From Vibrio parahaemolyticus (GTDB lineage: Bacteria > Pseudomonadota > Gammaproteobacteria > Enterobacterales > Vibrionaceae): a DNA stretch of 64,000 nucleotides. The notes under the pieces were generated by a model that ran no database searches, had not been told where the DNA came from, and worked only from the letters and a program-made list of their open reading frames with translations. The first letter of the stretch is position 1. Each line of letters begins with the position of its first letter. The translations under genes and the position numbers were made by a program. Below are positions 1 through 7,854 of this stretch, piece after piece. The DNA is taken from NCBI RefSeq assembly GCF_900460535.1, contig NZ_UHIL01000001.1, positions 1,922,001 through 1,986,000 of the forward strand, in the 5' to 3' direction.

Positions 1-1
1 C

Positions 2-181
2 GGCTTGATGGAAGAAAACTTGCGCCGAGCTTTGATGATTTCTGACGGTGAGTTGAGCTTCTTGTGGGAGCGTCCGATTACGTTGACGTTTACTGTGCTG
101 GCAGTATTAGTGCTGGGTAGCCCACTGTTTGTGAAGCTGTTTCAAAAGCTTAAAGCGCAACCTGTAAAAGTTGAGCAATAA
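2..181 (+). CDS. TctA-family tricarboxylate transporter permease, C-terminal end (partial)
   Basis: Only the last 59 residues and the stop are present; the gene runs in from before the window. The visible part starts with GLMEENLRRALMISDG, a stretch typical of the C-terminus of the large membrane subunit (TctA) of tripartite tricarboxylate transporters, followed by one hydrophobic helix (about LTFTVLAVLVLGSPLFV) and a short basic tail. TctA subunits work with a small membrane subunit and a periplasmic binding protein to import carboxylates such as citrate. A strong terminator follows. Family assignment is from the short motif only. Confidence 0.7.
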   Translation, partial: GLMEENLRRALMISDGELSFLWERPITLTFTVLAVLVLGSPLFVKLFQKLKAQPVKVEQ

Positions 182-211
182 TCCTCGATTCCTCCTTCTT
201 GATAGCCCCTA

Positions 212-234
212 AAAGCCACCCTCGCGGTGGCTTT
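212..234 (+). terminator. Rho-independent terminator after the TctA-like gene
   Basis: A perfect 9-bp stem (AAAGCCACC / GGTGGCTTT) with a 5-nt loop is followed by a T-rich run, 30 bp after the stop codon. Confidence 0.9.
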
Positions 235-449
235 TTCTTTCTTCGATCTTTCTTTGATATAGCTACGATGAATTAATATCACGGCTAAGAGAAAAATTTC
301 GCTAGAAAGAGGTTCACGTTATCAAAACCGCAACGGAACTGAACAATTTCGTTTTGGAGCATGTAAAGTAAATCTCATAAAAACGTTAGAACATGCGTTC
401 TCAAAATCTAAGACTCTAATAACCTATAAGAACATAACAAGGATTGTTT

Positions 450-1220
450 ATGCTGCTGGAATTGGCTCTGTTGTTTGCTGCAGGCGTGGTAGGTGGAATC
501 ATGAATTCGATAGCAGGAGGCGGAAGTTTTATCACCTTCCCCGCCCTGATGGCGGTTGGCGTGCCGCCCATCATGGCTAACGCCACCAACACTTACGCCG
601 CATGCGCGGGATACATAAGCGGTGCCGTGGGCTTTCGTGAAGAAATTTTGAAAAACAAACAAGAACTGCTATTCACCGTTTCGTTCAGCTTAGTCGGTGG
701 CGCGGTTGGCGCGTATCTTCTTCTCAATACGCCAGAGTCATTGTTTTTGGAAGCCATTCCTTGGCTACTTTTGTTTGCTACGGTGCTGTTTCTTACAGGT
801 TCGCGGTTAACAATGATCATCAAATCCATCACCAGAGAACATAAACACGCTGGCGTGTTAGGCTTAATCGCATTGAGTTTGTTGTTGGTCGGCGTTTCAG
901 CATACGGCGGATTTTTTAATGCCGGATTAGGTGTGATTGTTCTGAGTTACCTCGTTGTGGCGGGCCATCAAGACATCAACTTGATGAATGGGCTTAAACT
1001 TCTGGTTTCAACGTGTGTGTCTCTCATCGCAATCGTCATTTTTGTTGCGAACGGCTCTATCGATTGGAGTAAAGGCAGCGTGGTAATGGTCGGGACATTA
1101 GTTGGCGGCTACCTCGCCGCGCGTGTGTCTCGCCAGCTTAATCCGAGCCACGTTAAAGGCTTTGTCGCTCTCTCTTCGATTATCATCACCATTTACTTTT
1201 TTATTGACGTTTACGCCTAA
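450..1220 (+). CDS. TSUP-family (TauE/SafE) membrane permease
   Basis: A 256-residue integral membrane protein with about eight hydrophobic helices. The N-terminal GVVGGIMNSIAGGGSFITFP motif (about residues 12-31) and a second-half repeat (GGFFNAGLGVIVLSYLV) are hallmarks of the sulfite exporter TauE/SafE (TSUP) family, which moves small sulfur or organic anions across the inner membrane. The ATG at 450 is chosen over the TTG at 444 because the AAGGA at 439-443 is then 6 nt away. It is monocistronic, between a terminator before it and one after it. Its substrate cannot be told from sequence. Confidence 0.85.
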   Translation: MLLELALLFAAGVVGGIMNSIAGGGSFITFPALMAVGVPPIMANATNTYAACAGYISGAVGFREEILKNKQELLFTVSFSLVGGAVGAYLLLNTPESLFLEAIPWLLLFATVLFLTGSRLTMIIKSITREHKHAGVLGLIALSLLLVGVSAYGGFFNAGLGVIVLSYLVVAGHQDINLMNGLKLLVSTCVSLIAIVIFVANGSIDWSKGSVVMVGTLVGGYLAARVSRQLNPSHVKGFVALSSIIITIYFFIDVYA

Positions 1221-1230
1221 CCCAAACAGA

Positions 1231-1259
1231 AAAAGCGCCATCAACTTAATGGCGCTTTT
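1231..1259. terminator. Bidirectional terminator between the TSUP gene and the TAXI gene
   Basis: An 11-bp perfect stem (AAAAGCGCCAT / ATGGCGCTTTT) with a 7-nt loop, A-rich before and T-rich after, lies between two convergent genes. Confidence 0.85.
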
Positions 1260-1347
1260 GCGGCTCTCAATAAAGGTTTCTAAAAAGAAGTTTATTAAAT
1301 AACGTGAAAAAGTGAGTTTAGAAAACCGTTTTAAGACGGAGTACCAC

Positions 1348-2319
1348 TTACTTAATCAACCCAACTTCTTTGTAGTATTTAAGCGCACCGGGATGAAGTG
1401 GCGCAGACAAACCATCTTTCACCATTTCTTCTTTCTTCAAATTCGCAAACGCGGGATGAAGACGACGGAAATCATCGAAGTTTTCAAACACGGCCTTCAC
1501 GACGTTATACACCACATCTTCTGGTACGGCAGTAGATGAAACAAACGTCGCACCAACACCGAATGTCATCACATCGTTATCCGAGCCGCGATACATGCCG
1601 CCAGGCACGGTAGCAACGCGGTAAAAACTGTTGTCGGCGATAAGCTTATCCACTTTTGGGCCAGCGACTGTCACGATGTTACTGTCGCACGAAGTGGTTG
1701 CTTCTTTAATCGCACCACTTGGGTGACCAACGGTGTAAACCATTGCGTCGATTTTATTATCACAAAGTGCTTTCGATTGTTCTGCCGCTTTCAATTCCGA
1801 AACCAGTTTGAAGTCATCGTTGCTCCAACCATATTCCTTCATCAACACTTCCATAGTGCCTCGCTGACCAGAGCCAGGATTACCAATGTTGACTCGTTTA
1901 CCTTTTAAGTCATCAAACGTTTTGATATTTGAATCTTGACGAGCAACCACCGTAAACGGTTCTGGGTGAACAGAAAATACCGCGCGCAGCTCTTTAAACG
2001 GACCATTTTCAGCAAACTGGCTGGTGCCGTTGTATGCATGATATTGCCAATCTGATTGCGCAATACCCAAATCTAACTCGCCTGCGCGAATGGTGTTGAT
2101 GTTGTATATCGAACCGCCCGTACTTTCGACCGAACAACGAATGCCGTGCTCTGCTCGAGATTTATTTACCAAGCGACAGATAGCCCCACCAGTGGGATAG
2201 TAAACACCTGTGACACCACCCGTACCTATGGTGACGAAAGTCTCTTCGGCGGCAACTGAATAGCCGGCAGTCAACGCTGCAAGTGACGCAGCTAGCGCGA
2301 TGTGCTTAAACTTAAACAT
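1348..2319 (-). CDS. TAXI-family TRAP transporter solute-binding protein
   Basis: A 323-residue periplasmic protein. An N-terminal signal peptide ends near AGYSVAA|EE. The mature start, [20 protein letters not shown], and [17 protein letters not shown] (about residues 140-156) are the conserved signatures of the TAXI (TRAP-associated extracytoplasmic immunogenic) subfamily, which binds glutamate-like or other carboxylate ligands for a TRAP permease. No TRAP permease gene is adjacent, so this is an orphan binding protein or works with a distant permease. An AGGA-type Shine-Dalgarno (AAAAGGACG) precedes the ATG. Confidence 0.9.
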   Translation of the reverse strand: MFKFKHIALAASLAALTAGYSVAAEETFVTIGTGGVTGVYYPTGGAICRLVNKSRAEHGIRCSVESTGGSIYNINTIRAGELDLGIAQSDWQYHAYNGTSQFAENGPFKELRAVFSVHPEPFTVVARQDSNIKTFDDLKGKRVNIGNPGSGQRGTMEVLMKEYGWSNDDFKLVSELKAAEQSKALCDNKIDAMVYTVGHPSGAIKEATTSCDSNIVTVAGPKVDKLIADNSFYRVATVPGGMYRGSDNDVMTFGVGATFVSSTAVPEDVVYNVVKAVFENFDDFRRLHPAFANLKKEEMVKDGLSAPLHPGALKYYKEVGLIK

Positions 2320-2499
2320 TGAACGTCCTTTTCCTTTGTTTATGACGGTGTAAGTATAGCAATCGTTAACAATTTGATAACGTTTGAGTTCTCATCCTTG
2401 AACTTTACTTCTCACACCCGATTCGAGAATGATTTATAAAACCACATAATAATCTGATATATAAAGAGTATTTTTTATTCTATCGTTTTAAACACAAAA

Positions 2500-2523
2500 A
2501 AAGCGTTGTATAAACAACGCTTT
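2500..2523 (-). terminator. Terminator of the vcrG-vopD translocator operon
   Basis: A perfect 10-bp stem (AAAGCGTTGT / ACAACGCTTT) with a 4-nt loop is followed on the minus strand by seven T residues, 25 bp beyond the vopD stop. Confidence 0.9.
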
Positions 2524-2547
2524 GTCAGTACTAAAATAAAACCGCAA

Positions 2548-3552
2548 CTACACTGTCGGGATAGATGCGCGCCACGCTTGGTTCTGACTATCAGAGATAG
2601 AACGGAACAGCTCACGCAACTCTTTAAGCAACCCTTCTTGGAAGCCGATGTTCTCATCTGCTTTTTGCTTCGCTGCTTGAGCACGCGTCGCTTGCACTTC
2701 ATCGTCCTTGCTGCGAGCTTGCGCTTTAGTTTGTTCAACGTTCGATGCTGAGTTTGCCATCTGTCCAAGAGCTTGAAGAATCGCGTTCTTCGCTTGGTTT
2801 GAGCTCATCAGTTTATCGAACTTGCGACCGCCGCTAGTCAACTGAGCCGTGGTGTCTGCAATGCTGTCTTTCGCTAGCGAATGTGCGCGTTTTACTTGAT
2901 CTTGCTGAGTTTTTGACAAGTTACCGTTGTTCATCAACTCTTCTACTTGATCGAAGCCCGCCTTCTGCGTTTTCAGCACGTTGTTGCTTGCCATCTCGGT
3001 CTTAATTTCTTTACCCGCTTTGAACGAACCAAGCGCACCGATAATTGCTGTAGCACCCGCTAACACACCAGATACAACCGCCATCGCGATCATCGCGCTA
3101 GCAGAGTTGTTCAGCTCTGCCGCTTGGCTTTGCAAACTCGCAACGTTGGCTTCAACCGCAATTTCGCGTTGAAGCACTTGCTGTTCACGGCTTAGCTTCG
3201 ACACTTGGTAAAGCAGCGTCAACAAAGACAGCGATTGAGAAACCGCGTCCGAAGGTGATTTGATCACTTCCTCACCGTTCAGCACTTTCGCGGTAGTACT
3301 CATCAGTAGATCAATCGTTGGTGCAAGCTCACCCATCAGGTTCGCAACCACTTGTGCTTGATTACTGATCGCAGGAGCTTTCGGCCCATCTAATTGATAG
3401 CGACCTGCACCAGAAACGTTTGACTCACCGTTGCTTTTTACTGCACCCGCTTCCAATTTGGTCTCTGGTGTTTTTTCTGCTTTGGTTGTTTTGATAGTGT
3501 CGCCCAAACCATACAGTTCACCGCGACCCGTTCCACCAATTTTATCCAACAT
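2548..3552 (-). CDS. vopD: T3SS1 translocator VopD (YopD/SctB homologue)
   Basis: A 334-residue minor hydrophobic translocator, expected to form the host-membrane pore with VopB. The sequence shows a polar N-terminus, a single hydrophobic segment at about residues 151-176 (SASAMIAMAVVSGVLAG then ATAIIGALGSF), flanking coiled-coil-prone regions, and an amphipathic C-terminus rich in Q, A and K. This layout matches YopD/PopD. It is the last gene of vcrG-vcrV-vcrH-vopB-vopD, 11 bp after vopB. In Yersinia, YopD also takes part in translational control; whether this one does is unknown. Confidence 0.93.
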   Translation of the reverse strand: MLDKIGGTGRGELYGLGDTIKTTKAEKTPETKLEAGAVKSNGESNVSGAGRYQLDGPKAPAISNQAQVVANLMGELAPTIDLLMSTTAKVLNGEEVIKSPSDAVSQSLSLLTLLYQVSKLSREQQVLQREIAVEANVASLQSQAAELNNSASAMIAMAVVSGVLAGATAIIGALGSFKAGKEIKTEMASNNVLKTQKAGFDQVEELMNNGNLSKTQQDQVKRAHSLAKDSIADTTAQLTSGGRKFDKLMSSNQAKNAILQALGQMANSASNVEQTKAQARSKDDEVQATRAQAAKQKADENIGFQEGLLKELRELFRSISDSQNQAWRASIPTV

Positions 3553-3563
3553 ACTTACGCTCC

Positions 3564-4763
3564 TTAAACCGTTGCAGGACGGCTTAACACCGTTTGCATG
3601 GTTTCACTTTTCGCCTGAATCATTTGCATGATGATGCTCATCAGCTCTTGGAAATCTTCCATCAACTTGCCAATTTCTTCTTTTAGCTTGTCGATGACTG
3701 CCTGGCTCAACGTCATTTTGGCGCGGAGATCCGTGATATCGGCTTGTATTTCCGTAACGTTCGCATTGTTGGCAGCGTGAACGCTGTCCGTTGCGCCCTT
3801 ACCTATGTTAACCGTAAGGTCAACCGTTTCAGCGCCGTAGCGAATCGCTTTGGCTGTGGTTGTCGCAGCTTTAGAACCCATGTCCGCAACTTTTGCCATA
3901 TTGGCTGCAGCTTTCGTGGCAATATCTGTCACTTTCTGCGCAATTTTGCTGGCACTTTTCGCGGCAAGTTTCGCGATACCACCAGCCGCCGCGCCACCAA
4001 AGGTCACGATTGCACCGATGACAGCGACAGCAATTTCTAATGCCATCACCACTTTGTTCAACACATCGACATTCACACCCGCTTCTTTTAGCGCGTCTTG
4101 AACTGCTGGTTCTTGCAGCGCCATGCTGACTGCACCCATGACGCCACCAGCGATCATAAGCGCGCCAGCTGCCGCGCCAACGCCAGTGGCAACCATGATG
4201 GCACCTACCACAATGGAGACAACCGCGCTGATCCAACCAAAGATCTTCGCCGCTAAGCCCGATTTCTGAGCCTCTTTAGCAGCAGCTTCTGATTCCTTGA
4301 TTTTCTCTTGGTTCTCTGCCATTTCTTGTTCATGTTTGGCTTTTGCGACTTTCACTTCCTGAATTTTCAGCTCGTTCTGAGCACTTTTCAGTTTGTCTGT
4401 AATCGCCGCAAGCTCCACTTCAAAATCGTCCGCAGAACCTGCGATGATTTTAACTGCGATCGAACCCGTCTGATCGGCAACAGCATGTAGCGCTTTTGCG
4501 ATGGTATCGACGATCTTTTGCAGTTGAGCCATGGCTTTTAGCGTCAAGTCTGTCACTTTGTCGCTCACGGCTGCATTTGGGGCATCTAGCTGAACTTTCA
4601 CTCTTCCTGTGTTCAGAGTGTCAGCATCTCTACTCTTTACGTTTTCAACCGTTACAGAAGGCGTCGCAGTAGACGCCGTTTTCTGTACGTTCTCTAACGT
4701 AGTTTGGCCAGACTCAGGGATGTAAACCTGCGTCTGAGTGCGGTCAAGTGCAATAGAACTCAT
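3564..4763 (-). CDS. vopB: T3SS1 major translocator VopB (YopB/SctE homologue)
   Basis: A 399-residue major hydrophobic translocator. A charged coiled coil (about 120-168, rich in K, E, A and Q) precedes two hydrophobic blocks: about 170-217 (FGWISAVVSIVVGAIM onward, Gly/Ala-rich) and about 236-262 (VVMALEIAVAVIGAIVTFGG). A long Ala/Lys/Thr-rich helical tail follows. This is the YopB/PopB/IpaB plan of a host-membrane pore former. The start codon is 3 bp downstream of the vcrH stop, suggesting tight translational coupling with its chaperone. Confidence 0.94.
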   Translation of the reverse strand: MSSIALDRTQTQVYIPESGQTTLENVQKTASTATPSVTVENVKSRDADTLNTGRVKVQLDAPNAAVSDKVTDLTLKAMAQLQKIVDTIAKALHAVADQTGSIAVKIIAGSADDFEVELAAITDKLKSAQNELKIQEVKVAKAKHEQEMAENQEKIKESEAAAKEAQKSGLAAKIFGWISAVVSIVVGAIMVATGVGAAAGALMIAGGVMGAVSMALQEPAVQDALKEAGVNVDVLNKVVMALEIAVAVIGAIVTFGGAAAGGIAKLAAKSASKIAQKVTDIATKAAANMAKVADMGSKAATTTAKAIRYGAETVDLTVNIGKGATDSVHAANNANVTEIQADITDLRAKMTLSQAVIDKLKEEIGKLMEDFQELMSIIMQMIQAKSETMQTVLSRPATV

Positions 4764-4766
4764 AGT

Positions 4767-5255
4767 CTAATTACTCCTTTTGTTTCTCACCGCTTCTAAC
4801 ATGATGCCTGCACGTTGATGCAAGTCTGCATATTGTGATTTACCGGCAGACATCTCCTTCGCGCTGTAAAACCCACTCTCTGCTTCCGTCAGTTGTTCCA
4901 ATTTCAGGTGACATTCTGCAGAGTGAAAAGGTGGGCGTGGATCGTTAATGTCCACGAGCGCTGCGTAGCTGTAGGCATCAATCGCCTGCAGATACTCACC
5001 CAGTTCCTGACGAGCAGCACCAAGGCCAATGAAAAATCGCGCCTGATAATGATCCAGCATGCTAAGCAGTTGGAAAACTTTGGCGGCTTGTTCAATCTTT
5101 CCTGATTGGAAGAAGTTGTAGCCGACCGCGTAAATGTGTTCGATGGTATCTGCCGATACATCGTGCAACATTTTCAGCGTGCCTCCCTCTTCCAGAAAAG
5201 ACAGCAGCTCTTCTGCTTGCATTTGAGATGGATCGGTCGCGTTTGTTTTAGTCAT
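4767..5255 (-). CDS. vcrH: Translocator chaperone VcrH (LcrH/SycD, class II TPR chaperone)
   Basis: A 162-residue class II T3SS chaperone for VopB and VopD. Three tetratricopeptide-like helix pairs can be read (YAVGYNFFQSGKIEQAAKVF, ARFFIGLGAARQELGEYLQA, PPFHSAECHLKLEQLTEAE), as in SycD/PcrH. The position directly before vopB-vopD is the usual one. The neighbouring start and stop codons are 3 and 12 bp away. Confidence 0.94.
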   Translation of the reverse strand: MTKTNATDPSQMQAEELLSFLEEGGTLKMLHDVSADTIEHIYAVGYNFFQSGKIEQAAKVFQLLSMLDHYQARFFIGLGAARQELGEYLQAIDAYSYAALVDINDPRPPFHSAECHLKLEQLTEAESGFYSAKEMSAGKSQYADLHQRAGIMLEAVRNKRSN

Positions 5256-5267
5256 GGTTGGTTATCC

Positions 5268-7091
5268 TTAAATGGCTCGTAGGATTTCTTGTAAAATACT
5301 GTGGTACTTCTGAACAAACTTGTTCATCGCTTCAACGGTCGAGTTGTATTGCGAGCTGATATCGTTTAGCTCTGTCGTTTTGATTTGAACTTCGTCGTTG
5401 AGCAGTTTGGATTTGTCGCTGACCGAACTGGAAAAGTTGGACAGTTTCTTGGTTTTTTCTTCGTCTTTAAAACTCGCGCCGTCAGCTACCGTTACACCCT
5501 GCTTTTTTAGAAAATCCGTGTGTGTAGTAATGCCATTGTCGGTGAGGTATTTATACTCAGGCGAGTTCTGAAAATCGGTAACAGAGTTGTAGTTGAAGTC
5601 GCTCGCACTAAAAGCATTGTCATCCGGTTTGTAAGTACCATCGACACTCTGCGTAGAGTGAATTTTCGACTGAACAACACCAAAGATTTTTAGTTGCACG
5701 GTTAAATCTTGCAGTGCTTCCTTTTGCTCGTTACGTTTTTCCAAGCGATTTACGCGACGCTCGTTTAATGCAAACAGCACTTGTTCATCAAAACGGTCAC
5801 CAATACTGGACTCAACGACAGCCAACAAATCGCGAGCCGTCAAAGAGTGCTCTGCGCGAACCTCAAGATCCTTTTTCTCTTGCTCGGTGATGTTGAGTAG
5901 ACGATCTTTCAACGCACCTAAGTTCTTGCGTAATGTTTCGTAACGTTCGATAAACGAGGCGCCTGTCGACTCACCCTTCAGCATTTTTTCAAACTGGAAA
6001 CGGATGTCTCGTTCCGTATTGTTTTTTATCAGCTCAACCTGATCCGCAGAGATTTGCGTTTTTTGGATATCGACAATCGCTTTATCGTTGTAAAAAGCAT
6101 CGATTTCGGTGTGAATCAGACTTACAGCAAAATTCGCAAACAAGCTTGAAAGCGTCAAAGAATCCGAGCTTTTGATGATGGCATCTAACGCTTTTCGTAA
6201 ATTTTCAGTCCCAGCGGTTTCACCGTAAGCCGCAGTAAACTGACCTTTCACTTGCGTCGCCATTTCGCTTAACGCTTCGCTAAGCTGCTGTTTAGAAATG
6301 CCTGGCGTCCACGTAATTCTTTTCGCTAATTGGTCCGCGTCATCTTTAGTTAAAGTGATACCAATCTGGTTAAAAGCGTTCTGCAATTGCGTCGAGACGT
6401 TCGTAACAAAATTCGCTTCGGTTAGCAGAAAATCAGATGCTTGGAGCTGTGCCAGATTCATCGATGGCAAATGAGCAAAAGCATTACGAAGGAACGAAGA
6501 TGCACTCTCACGAACCACGCTAGAACTCATTTGACGCGCCAAATCATCAACAAATGAGGCAATATCCCCAGTCGCTGATTTCAGCTCTTCAGCGCTTAAC
6601 TTTGCAATCTGCTGCGCTTGCGTGCTTTCGGTTCCAAGCTGAAATTGACTCACAAACTGAGTCGGCAATGACGAATCCACTTTGTCCGTAAGCTGGTCGG
6701 CAAACCAAGTTTGGAACTGACTTGCCAATGCATTGTTCATCTGCGTCGCAAGTTCGGCGGCGTCCACTTCACCGTTTGAACTCGCGCGTTGTAGCGACTT
6801 CATCCAAATAGATGCGCTTTCGCTGAGCGCAGCACCCGAAAATGCGCTGTTTTTCTCTTTCAATTGAGTCAGCGTATCGACGTAAAGTGCGATGCTCTGT
6901 TCGTCTGTTTGACCTTTAATAGTTGGCAAATGCGCGATCAGTGAAGCAAGCTGCTGAGTTTCCGCATCACCTAAAATTGGGGTCAATTGCTCCGTTAGGC
7001 TTTGTCCAAACGTTGGCAGTGGCGTACTGCTTGCGGCGGCGGTTGCCGCTTCGGTAGCTGAGCCCGTTGTTGTCATATCCGTCATATCCAA
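5268..7091 (-). CDS. vcrV: T3SS1 needle-tip protein VcrV (LcrV homologue, enlarged)
   Basis: A 607-residue hydrophilic protein in the lcrV position, between vcrG and vcrH. LcrV-type proteins cap the needle and scaffold the translocon pore. It is about twice the usual length of Yersinia LcrV (about 326 residues); the extra length lies mainly before the C-terminal third, which ends in long helices (SKLLNDEVQIKTTELNDISS and VEAMNKFVQKYHSILQEILR) like the C-terminal coiled coil of LcrV. The family link rests on synteny and this C-terminal helix rather than overall similarity. I recall V. parahaemolyticus VcrV as similarly long. Confidence 0.9.
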   Translation of the reverse strand: MDMTDMTTTGSATEAATAAASSTPLPTFGQSLTEQLTPILGDAETQQLASLIAHLPTIKGQTDEQSIALYVDTLTQLKEKNSAFSGAALSESASIWMKSLQRASSNGEVDAAELATQMNNALASQFQTWFADQLTDKVDSSLPTQFVSQFQLGTESTQAQQIAKLSAEELKSATGDIASFVDDLARQMSSSVVRESASSFLRNAFAHLPSMNLAQLQASDFLLTEANFVTNVSTQLQNAFNQIGITLTKDDADQLAKRITWTPGISKQQLSEALSEMATQVKGQFTAAYGETAGTENLRKALDAIIKSSDSLTLSSLFANFAVSLIHTEIDAFYNDKAIVDIQKTQISADQVELIKNNTERDIRFQFEKMLKGESTGASFIERYETLRKNLGALKDRLLNITEQEKKDLEVRAEHSLTARDLLAVVESSIGDRFDEQVLFALNERRVNRLEKRNEQKEALQDLTVQLKIFGVVQSKIHSTQSVDGTYKPDDNAFSASDFNYNSVTDFQNSPEYKYLTDNGITTHTDFLKKQGVTVADGASFKDEEKTKKLSNFSSSVSDKSKLLNDEVQIKTTELNDISSQYNSTVEAMNKFVQKYHSILQEILRAI

Positions 7092-7095
7092 ACCT

Positions 7096-7380
7096 CTAGA
7101 TCACCATACCGCGCATCATGGTTGGTCGCTTTCGTCTTTTACCCTGCACGCCTTGCAACTGATGCTGTTGCTGCCTGCGGCGCTGAACTTCTTCGATGAG
7201 TTCTTGCTCGGCGTGTTGCATTAACTTCGGCGAGGCGTTTAAACCGCCAAGCAGAACTTCTCCTGCTACGGGGCCAACACCGAGTCCTTCTAATAGCTCA
7301 CTAAAAATGTCATTTCTTTCATCCGCATTTCGAATCGCTAACTCTGCATTTTCAATAGCTTGGGTAAAGGGTTGCTTCAT
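7096..7380 (-). CDS. vcrG: VcrG, cytoplasmic partner of VcrV and secretion regulator (LcrG)
   Basis: A 94-residue protein. The N-terminal AELAIRNADERND and the C-terminal RKRPTMMRGMVI align with LcrG of Yersinia, where the same KRPRKPTMMRG tail is found. LcrG binds LcrV in the cytoplasm and helps close the secretion channel. It is the first gene of the translocator operon; vcrV starts 4 bp later. AGGA lies 6 nt upstream of the ATG, but the predicted transcription start almost coincides with this Shine-Dalgarno (see the promoter entry). Confidence 0.93.
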   Translation of the reverse strand: MKQPFTQAIENAELAIRNADERNDIFSELLEGLGVGPVAGEVLLGGLNASPKLMQHAEQELIEEVQRRRQQQHQLQGVQGKRRKRPTMMRGMVI

Positions 7381-7390
7381 ATTGATTCCT

Positions 7391-7442
7391 ATCTTAAAGC
7401 GTGTCTTCTCATTGGCGCTGTCAGTAACAGTCGAGAGTTTTT
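7391..7442 (-). promoter_or_regulatory. ExsA-dependent promoter of vcrG-vcrV-vcrH-vopB-vopD
   Basis: Reading the minus strand, five A residues (7442-7438), a CGACT core and a -35-like CTGACA (7424-7419) are followed 22 bp later by a -10-like TAAGAT (7396-7391). The box fits the ExsA consensus known from Pseudomonas almost perfectly, including the abnormal 21-22 bp spacing of ExsA promoters. The A-tract overlaps the last codons of vcrR, so the translocator operon can be switched on independently of the operon upstream. Confidence 0.85.
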
Positions 7443-7854
7443 ACATTTTTCTCTTTTTCAGAGGGCGATAGTCTGCAAGCCGCAAAAAAAACCAGTCGGC
7501 TTGTTGATCGTGGCTAGCGCCACAGGCGCGTAAGTAGAATTGAGCCAGGCGTTGGCTACTCATGTTGCTACCACGCAACACATCAACGTTACCGCGGATA
7601 ACCCAATCAGAAGGAAAAAGAGGGATGGCGTGCTCAGCCAAAAGAAATAGGCAAGAAAAGGGGTTACTCAACCCCAAATTCGGACTCACACGTTTGAGGA
7701 GTACAATAATGATCTCCCCTTGTTCGACACGAAATACCAGCTCCATGCCATCAACTTCCATGCGATAACCAAGTTGAATCGCACTTTTTTGCCAAAAGTA
7801 CGGCGTCACTTCGATCCCCGTTTGTTCCAACGATTGTACAAGTGCGGCGTTCAT
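7441..7854 (-). CDS. vcrR: VcrR (LcrR homologue), T3SS regulatory/assembly protein
   Basis: A 137-residue soluble protein in the lcrR position, between lcrD and lcrG homologues, and of the usual LcrR length. Its start codon overlaps the vcrD stop by one base (TAATG), indicating translational coupling. No enzymatic motif is visible. LcrR/PcrR proteins are needed for normal secretion or tip-protein production in relatives, but their molecular role is poorly defined. Assignment is by synteny and length. Confidence 0.88.
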   Translation of the reverse strand: MNAALVQSLEQTGIEVTPYFWQKSAIQLGYRMEVDGMELVFRVEQGEIIIVLLKRVSPNLGLSNPFSCLFLLAEHAIPLFPSDWVIRGNVDVLRGSNMSSQRLAQFYLRACGASHDQQADWFFLRLADYRPLKKRKM

